Assembly (NCBI GenBank): GCA_035771175.1 | Contig: CM069607.1 | Coordinates: 17,430,001 to 17,494,000 of the forward strand | Length of the DNA stretch: 64,000 nt | Direction of reading: 5' to 3' | Source of the DNA: Paratinospora sagittata | Lineage: Eukaryota; Streptophyta; Magnoliopsida; Ranunculales; Menispermaceae | Shown here: in pieces, positions 57,476 to 64,000 of the stretch | How the letters are laid out: the number at the start of each line of letters is the position of its first letter | How positions within the stretch are numbered: position 1 is the first letter of the stretch | Notes under the pieces: generated by a model | Told to the model about the DNA's origin: nothing | The model's database searches: none | Seen by the model: only the letters and a program-made list of their open reading frames with translations | Program-made: the position numbers and the translations under genes

Positions 57476-58269
57476 ATGTCAGATAGTGATCACAACCTAC
57501 CTTATTATTCCGATGAAGACTTTTCTGAACACAGCCTCAACTTTGCAAATTCTGATGTTGCGACTAATTCTTCACCTCAGGACATGAGTCTTGAAGAAAC
57601 TCCCAGCCCTCTAGTCAGAAGTCCTACATTGTCCTACCCTAGTCAGTCCTCGTCCTGGAAATCTAGATCATTTATGGCCAACCCACAATGCATCATGACA
57701 CCAGACCATAACCCATTGCACGACCAACCGGAAAACACTTCAGTTCCAGGTCCAAGCTTTTCAAAAACTTAAAATTAGAGTACTCCTAATCAGACTAGGG
57801 AGGCTAACGGACTAAACAGACTGCCAGAAAGAGCATCCGGTTGCAACTACCCACTTTCTTAAAGCCATGTTTGAGCGAGTAATCTTTACCAACTACTGAA
57901 GCCTTGTACTACACGCCCCGTTACCCGCCTACTCCAAAACCCGACTTGGCTGGGCCTTTTGAAAACCCACTCGTCAAGTGTGGATGGTGGACTAAGGGTC
58001 AGGCAATGAGAGGCCTCGCTTCCTCGAGGATCATGTTCCATCCGGTCAGGCACCTACCTACTCCCCTTTCACTGCCTGAGCTACTGGATAACTCTAATAA
58101 TGACTCTGAATCCTTTCACTCTCCCACTCTGACACATTTAGGAGATTTTTCTGGGCACAACAATGTGCACGACCCTCAGAATCTTGCAAACCAACATATC
58201 ACACACAGCTCGACTAGAGTTGAGGACAACTCTGTCACATTAATCATCATTTCATCCGATGAAGATTGA
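57476..58269 (+). pseudogene. ORF3, extra ORF between pol and PPT, element B
   Basis: The ATG at 57476 (MSDSDHNLPYYSDEDF) lies 100 nt after the pol stop and directly after TTTTTGCAG, a splice-acceptor-like site. The first frame ends at 57772. A frameshifted second part (57904-58269) reads YTPRYPPTPKPDLAGPFENP, then CGWWTKGQAMRGLASSR, then LPELLDNSNNDSESFHSP, and ends in an acidic SSDED. The shared traits with A-3 ORF3 are the MS(D/E) start, S/P richness, a central GW motif, a DES-type acidic stretch and the spacing. No membrane helix or signal peptide is seen. The function is unknown. Confidence 0.6.
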
Positions 58270-58331
58270 ATGAGGTATCATACTTTATTCCTAATGGGTA
58301 CCACCTTAATCAAATTTTGGAGACGAAATTC

Positions 58332-58347
58332 CTTTAAGGGGGGTAGA
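58332..58347 (+). promoter_or_regulatory. Polypurine tract of element B
   Basis: TTTAAGGGGGGTAGAA ends directly at the 3' LTR start TGTAACACCTC and matches the tract of A-3. Confidence 0.9.
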
Positions 58348-58555
58348 ATGTAACACCTCTGAAAAATGGACCATTTTAAACCAAATAACTTACAATACAT
58401 GCATTTATAAACCCCGAGCACTGTCCTTGAGAAAACCCCGAGCACTGTCCTAAAAAATGAGCACCGGGACACGTGCGTCAGAAAAACCCCAGAAAGTGCA
58501 CATGCCCGAATCCTTTTCTTTCATAACTTTCTATAAATTGGGGGGAGGGGGGGGG
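58348..58555 (+). mobile_element. 3' LTR of element B, first part
   Basis: It starts TGTAACACCTCTG. It holds a 27-bp tandem duplication (AAACCCCGAGCACTGTCCT at about 58410 and 58436) and a TATA-like CTATAAATTG at 58531. It ends in a G tract (58540-58555), where a minus-strand LTR begins. Confidence 0.8.
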
Positions 58556-60597
58556 TGTGATGACCCCTTCTCCTAAAACCCAAGAAAAGGCGAGTTGCTT
58601 GGGCTAGCACTCACATTCCAAGTACTAGTAACTCTTTCATTTACCACCTGCACAAATTCCATACAGATCTAGTTCAAGACCACAATACCCTCAATCTCTG
58701 AAAAAGTCCACCAAGCATAGAATTAAACAAAAATAATTCAAGTCTATATTAAACCCCAAACATACTAACCCATAAGTCTCATGCCATCTAATTAATTCCA
58801 CACCAAGTGTGCGGAAACATGAAAGCCAAATAAACGGGTTCAGTCAACCCAAACCAATCCATACATACCATATATGTCCAAATAAAATTTTAGATTTCTA
58901 AACAAGAATTAATAAACCCATTTATGTCCTATACTACAGCCGCATCGACTATACTCACTTTTGATCCAAGTGGGTTGTCTGATCACAACGCGACTCCCTT
59001 ACCCTTGTCTAGGGCACTAGAAGAACCTCGAAGATGTGGGGTGAGCTAAAAAGCCTAGTGAAATGATATCACATACATTCCACCACATATTCATCAATAA
59101 TTTAAAACGATGCATATGTCTGGAACAATCATACCATGTAGAGTACATAAACAATTCAATATGAAAATAAAGTTTTTATAGACAAAGATAAATAAATAAT
59201 TTCAGGTCATGTTTTCGAGGTCCCTATCTAGTATTTTCGCGAGTACCAAATTCCAGAGCTACGCCTAGAAAGTTTCCTACTTAAATTCTACGTAGTTCAA
59301 ATGTCGATACTACGCAAATGACCCAATAATTAAGCAAATTCAAGGTTCGTTCCATAGAAGCATGTGGGGAGGCCCATCTAGGTAGGAATTCAATCCACAT
59401 CAACCATGTTTATGTGATCCTTAATGCCAATTTCACAGAAAATTCACATTTATTCAAATCCATGCATATAATCAATAAATCATAAATTTAAAATATCATG
59501 CATATTCATAAAACAAAACCGTGCATAAACCCATGCACATAATGCATACAACCAAGTACAATTTATGAAACAGAAATAAAACATGCTAACCAACTTTGCA
59601 TATTTATGATGATAACATATGATGGGAGGATGAAACCATACTCACCTCCAATTTGTAGTTGTGTTCTAATTTCCTTTCCATAGCCTCTGCAATTAACTTC
59701 TAATTTCTTTTTTTCTAAATTCCTATATCCAAATATGATATATTTTTAGAATTATAATCATAAAACCAATGATTACATTAAAACCCCCAAATCTATACTT
59801 GTTAGTTTACACCACTTCCGGTAGCATAATTAATTCACATAATAAATATATTATATACTAATAGCTAGTTATTTATTTTTCATTGAGGATTCAAGAAATA
59901 TATATGTAACAAGATTTTTGACTTTCGACGTCTTCCTTAAACTCATATATACATTAATAAGGTCTTCAGAGCAACCAATCCATATTTATTCAGCCAATAT
60001 ATATATTTATGATGTATATACATGTTGCTGTAGCAACCAATATATATAATATATATATATGACGTCAATGTGTCATGTATTAATATACAGATTCAAACTA
60101 GATTAATATATAGAATCAAACTTAGTAAATTAATTTATTCTACCATAAGATTCCTCCATATATCAAATCTAGGTTTATTCCACTATTTGATATCTAAATA
60201 AATTGATATAGATCTAGTATAGGCAAAAGGAATCATCAAAACCTTTACTTCCATGGATTCAAACTAGATCTACACCCTAATCGTTCCCAAAACATATAGA
60301 AATAGAAGAAAAACCCGAAGATCTTACCTTAGACCTTATATTCGCTCTTTGAACATGTTTCGAAACTTTCTTGGACGGCTTCCAAATGTTCTCTCGCTCT
60401 CCTTGGCCGCTCTAGGGTTTTGATAAAGTTGGAATACTCAAAAGATCACCCAAAACCACCTTTTATATAAAAAGAATCAGCTAAAATTGTTAAATTGGGT
60501 TATGTGTTTCTGTAGCTACAGTTACTTTTTTTTTTCTCGTGTGGTCCCACAAGTATTTTGTAAATATATATATATATATATATATATATTTTCAAAA
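58556..60597 (-). mobile_element. Minus-strand LTR nested in the B LTR
   Basis: The plus-strand start TGTGATGACCCC is the complement of a GGGGTCATCACA end, as in family T LTRs. The reversed landmark block GGGGTGAGCTAAAAAGCCTAGTGAA lies at about 59039-59063. A sense TATA-like TTTATATAAAAGG lies near 60458-60472. The right limit is uncertain (candidates near 60521, 60551 or the TA tract at 60566-60590), and I find no target duplication. Confidence 0.55.
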
Positions 60598-61234
60598 TAT
60601 GGGTTGTAATAAGGGTCCATTCTCCAAACCATATTTTGGAGCTCTTCCTCCATCGAAAACACCGAGACTTTGCCTCCGAGTTTCTGCGACAAACTTGCAT
60701 CTCAAGGTGGGGATGAAGGCATAGGTTTGCGTATTATTTTACTTTATGATAAGCACGAGATTGCATCGTTTACATACATGATACCATGTTACATTACTTT
60801 GTGCATATGACATACTATTGACGAGGGTGGTTCCTTGTCTTTGTGACGGACCATTAGAGCCCTCGTGATATATAGTTGAGCGCCTTTGCTTGCGGGACCC
60901 ATAGCTGCTTTACGCTTGGTCCCATGATTTCAAAGGGGAACATGATGATCTTAAGCACTCGTTCCGCAGTGCACTCCATAGTTGCTAGATGACTTTATAC
61001 AGCATGAGTACGTTGGTACGGGGGATGCTGATGCATTCCATGATTGTATTGCTTGATGTGGTTTGAAATACATCACTCTATGTATTTCTGTATTTATCTT
61101 TCTGTAAACATTGCGTTTACTTTGCTTGAACCACTGAGCTATGACCTCACCTCGTTGCTTCATATTTCAGGGAACTAAGCTGGGTTAGGGTTGATCTGTA
61201 CAGGGGGCGGTTACCAGTCCTGACTCACGTCGGG
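60598..61234 (+). mobile_element. LTR of element B, continued (probable)
   Basis: This plus-oriented LTR 3' part has ACCACTGAGC...CCTCACCTCG and ATTTCAGGG near 61130-61172, the landmark order of these LTRs. It is cut at 61234 by the next LTR, whose left flank is TCGGG. Continuity with 58348-58555 is inferred from position. Confidence 0.5.
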
Positions 61235-63743
61235 TGTGGCGACCCCATACCTCGGACAACCGTCATCGGTGGGACGGCGTACGGAATGCCAAGACGAGAA
61301 GCCCGAAGTAGGCATCACCAACCATCCAACCTCTATAGCTAGGATGGTTGAGACCCTACAAGCCTCAGCCAAGTACCATAACCAACACCTCTGGGTACCT
61401 GTAACAATCCCTAATATCCACAATGCATGTCCTCAATAAAAAAACAATAATAGTCTAAAACATATATACATATAGGTCATCAACTAGTCCATATACAAAC
61501 CAACAATGTCTAGACTCATCATCATAAGTTAAGGCCCATGGCCATCATCATAAAAGTTAGACAAACTCCTCGCCATCTAAGTTTAACATGTGTTATAATT
61601 ACATATGTACCAAAAATAACAAAAAGATGTACATATGCAATATGGGACATCCACCATCATATAAAAATATCCCTCCTACTCACATCAAGGATGTCCTAGC
61701 TCTGCAATGGCTAGTTCCTCAAGCAAATGCAACGCCTTTGCCTTTATCTGAAGGGCCTAAAATGGGAAGTTATAGGGTGAGCCATTATGCCCAGTGAATA
61801 GTATTCAATCATGCCATCACTTATACATCAATAAAAGCCATGTATGCATGAGTAATGCTCATGAGTGTATGAAAACATATAACACATAGTATAACTAGCA
61901 CCCATCTATCATCATGCACATCCATCCATCCACCTTTCTACCTCATCCCTTCGCTGAAATAGACCCATTCTTTGGTCCTCCCATTTTGGGGTACAAGTAT
62001 CTCAATCTAAATCATTCACTCCCAGCCTATAAGTGAAATGAACCTCCCTGGTGGGGTATCAAATACCTTATAGCCTTTGGGGTATGTCAACCTCATCCAA
62101 CCAAATCTTCTCCCATTGAAGATTTGACCACACCCTTAGAGTATTTTAGCTTGTCTTTACCGTTTGTAAAGGAGGTTCTCTTAAAGAGCAATCCCAACCT
62201 ACTCAACGCTCTCTAGCCCAAGCCTTTTAGATATTCAATGCATGCCAATTCATAATACTTTAAACACATGCAATTCCATGATAAACATTTCATGACTTTC
62301 AACATACAAGTATAACTCAATATGATGACAAAAGTCATAAACATAAAGAACAACTACTCACAACCAAGCCAAGCAAGCAATGCTGTCCACATACGGATCT
62401 ACACTAATTCAAAGTCAATCATGGCCCTGTAGTGATATATTCAATCGCATATAAATCAAATCCATGATCAACATCATATTCAACACATAAGCCCACATCC
62501 AATTTCAAGCACAAGTCTTAGTCTAATCCATTAACTCTAACACATAACTATGTGTCTCAACTTATCATGCCACCACACAAGTCTAACCATCTCTAACGCA
62601 TAATTTATTCCATTTGGGTCCGATTAGACGAATCCCATGTCAATTACATCAATTGACTTAAATTAGGTAAAAAGCCCCGATTTTGGGCAAAGTCCCAAAA
62701 TCATGACCTTAGCCAATTTGTACTACACATAGGGTTTCTAACATGCATAACCACCAATTTGCACCATCATTCATTTAGAATGAATCTTTTATTCAACATA
62801 GTTTACATGCACATAATATGGAAAACCCTAAGTGCACTTTCTAATCTGAGGTCTGTAACAAACAACCCCACCAATTTCTTGCTAGAAATTGGGGGTTTCA
62901 CCATTAATAGGTTCCAAACTACACCTAATCTCATATATATAACATGCAAGGTCAAACTCATACAAGAGTTCATCCACCATTTCATCAAATCCGAGATTTA
63001 AGTGTAGAGAACACTCTATGGATGTAGATTTAGGTCCAAGAAGGTTATTTTCACCATTAGCAAGCTTAAAAGAGCACATACAAACCAACCCTAGGTTAGG
63101 AATACTTGCAAACAGTGACTCATACCATTTCTTAGATCAAAACAAAGCTCATAAGCACAAACCAAAGAGATTTTAGGAAGAAGGAAGGTAAATCACATAT
63201 ACCTTAGGAGATAATCAAGCTAGAACACTCCAAACCCATAGCTCATTCTTCTCCTGTCTTCTCTACCTCTTTCTCATCTTTCTAGAGCCTTAAATGTGCA
63301 AATGAGTCATCCAAATGGTTTTATAAAAGCAAAACTACGAGCTGGGCCCACATTGAAAAACTTAAAAAAAATCTGAGTTTTGAACATGGAGCGTGCTCCA
63401 CGCACTAAGACAGTTTCCTGTCTCAACCTCGTGCATGGAGCGCGCTCCTCCTTTGCCCAGAATTGCCATATGTTTTCTGAGGCAAGGGAGCGCGTTTCTC
63501 TAACCATGAAGCGAGTTCGACAGTTCCAATTCACCATTTTTTACTCTTTTCGACACCCAACGGGTCTCCGATCAATTTGAAACTTTTTATACACATTAAA
63601 CAACATAAAATCATGCGAAAACACTTAAACTAACACATATCAAGCATCAAATACACAAACATACACATCAATGCAAACACATAGAGTTTGGGCAAAATGC
63701 AAATGGCTTATGGGCTAGATGAAAGGACATTTGGGGCGTCACA
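61235..63743 (-). mobile_element. 3' LTR of a minus-strand family T element (about 2.5 kb)
   Basis: Sense ends are TGTGACGCCCC (63743) and GGGGTCGCCACA (61235). Shared blocks with 14569-17376 include GTGAAACCCCCAATTTCTAG (sense; plus strand near 62881-62901). The U3 part near 63385-63500 has GGAGCGCGCTCC-type palindromes. Short frames in it are not genes. Confidence 0.82.
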
Positions 63744-63754
63744 TCACACCCACC

Positions 63755-64000
63755 TTAAAATGAACTTCGCCTTTGAAGTTTTAAGATCAAGAAATTACCT
63801 AAGCCCATGAACCTGGCAAAGTGCTCCTTCATATAGTCCTCACGCTCCCAAGTAACTTGCTTCTTGCCATGAAATTGCCATTTCACCTTGACCATAGGGA
63901 TTTCTGGATTGCGTAACCTCTGTACCTTCTGGTCAAATATCTGGATAGGTTCCTCATCATAAGTCTGATCCTATCTCAATTCCACGTGTCTCCAATCCAA
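63755..64000 (-). pseudogene. pol C-terminus (chromodomain-like tail), family T element, partial
   Basis: The minus strand from the window edge reads YDEEPIQIFDQKVQRLRN, then IPMVKVKWQFHGKKQVTWER, then DYMKEHFARF, ending at TAA 63757-63755. This is the integrase C-terminal chromodomain-like segment of Tekay-type chromoviruses, which in known members helps target heterochromatin. It is the last part of pol; the rest lies beyond 64000. One in-frame stop at about 63970 suggests decay. The purine-rich TTAAGGTGGGTGTGA that follows is the polypurine tract, and the LTR begins next. Unlike A and B there is no room for an ORF3 here. Confidence 0.85.

Overview
The window is plant nuclear DNA from a repeat-packed, probably pericentromeric or otherwise heterochromatic region. 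It has no host gene, rRNA or tRNA that I can support. Almost every stretch can be assigned to nested LTR retrotransposons, with one SINE, one LINE tail, a foldback element, MITE-like pieces and tandem repeats. Plant origin rests on Ty3/gypsy chromoviruses with a chromodomain-type pol tail, tRNA-iMet primer-binding sites, Ty1/copia remnants and Pol III-type SINE boxes. I cannot name the species.

Four element groups dominate. Family A (LTR termini TGTCACACCCC / TATTACA, LTR about 1.35 kb, mostly minus strand) has an almost complete copy at 25931-36752 with a perfect 5-bp target duplication (TATTT), two truncated copies (2269-8060 and 18157-21212) and two solo LTRs (9075-10438, 38268-39607). Family B is a diverged plus-strand relative at about 48481-61234. 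Family S is a SIRE-like element with a roughly 2.8-kb LTR (13185, 41984, 48122 and a solo LTR at 51689-54464 with TSD CCAAT). Family T has Tekay-like LTRs at 1-2268, 14569-17376 and 61235-63743.

Layout. 1-8060: T-type LTR inserted into the pol of element A-1, followed by gag, an extra 5' ORF and a truncated LTR. 8061-10438: AT-rich DNA carrying a solo A LTR. 10452-23329: decayed copia remnants broken by an S LTR, a T LTR with gag, and element A-2. 23330-25930: LINE tail with a SINE inside it, a 329-bp tandem repeat, and unassigned DNA. 25931-36752: element A-3. 36758-41983: ORF-poor DNA with a solo A LTR and another LTR. 41984-48480: S element containing an 802-bp foldback insertion. 48481-61234: element B, split by a solo S LTR and a minus-strand LTR. 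61235-64000: 3' end of a minus-strand T element.

The most interesting reading is the gene order shared by families A and B: LTR, PBS, extra ORF (ORFA), a spacer with three copies of a motif about 120 bp apart, gag, pol with PR-RT-RH-INT-chromodomain, a second extra ORF (ORF3), PPT, LTR. ORF3 starts 96-100 nt after the pol stop in both families. A splice-acceptor-like pyrimidine/CAG sits 0-14 nt before the start codons of ORFA, gag and ORF3. This suggests a chromovirus clade that expresses several ORFs by alternative splicing. A second unusual structure is the array of about a dozen quasi-palindromes (AGGACGCT...AGCGCCCT) conserved in every S LTR. All coding regions seen are decayed.
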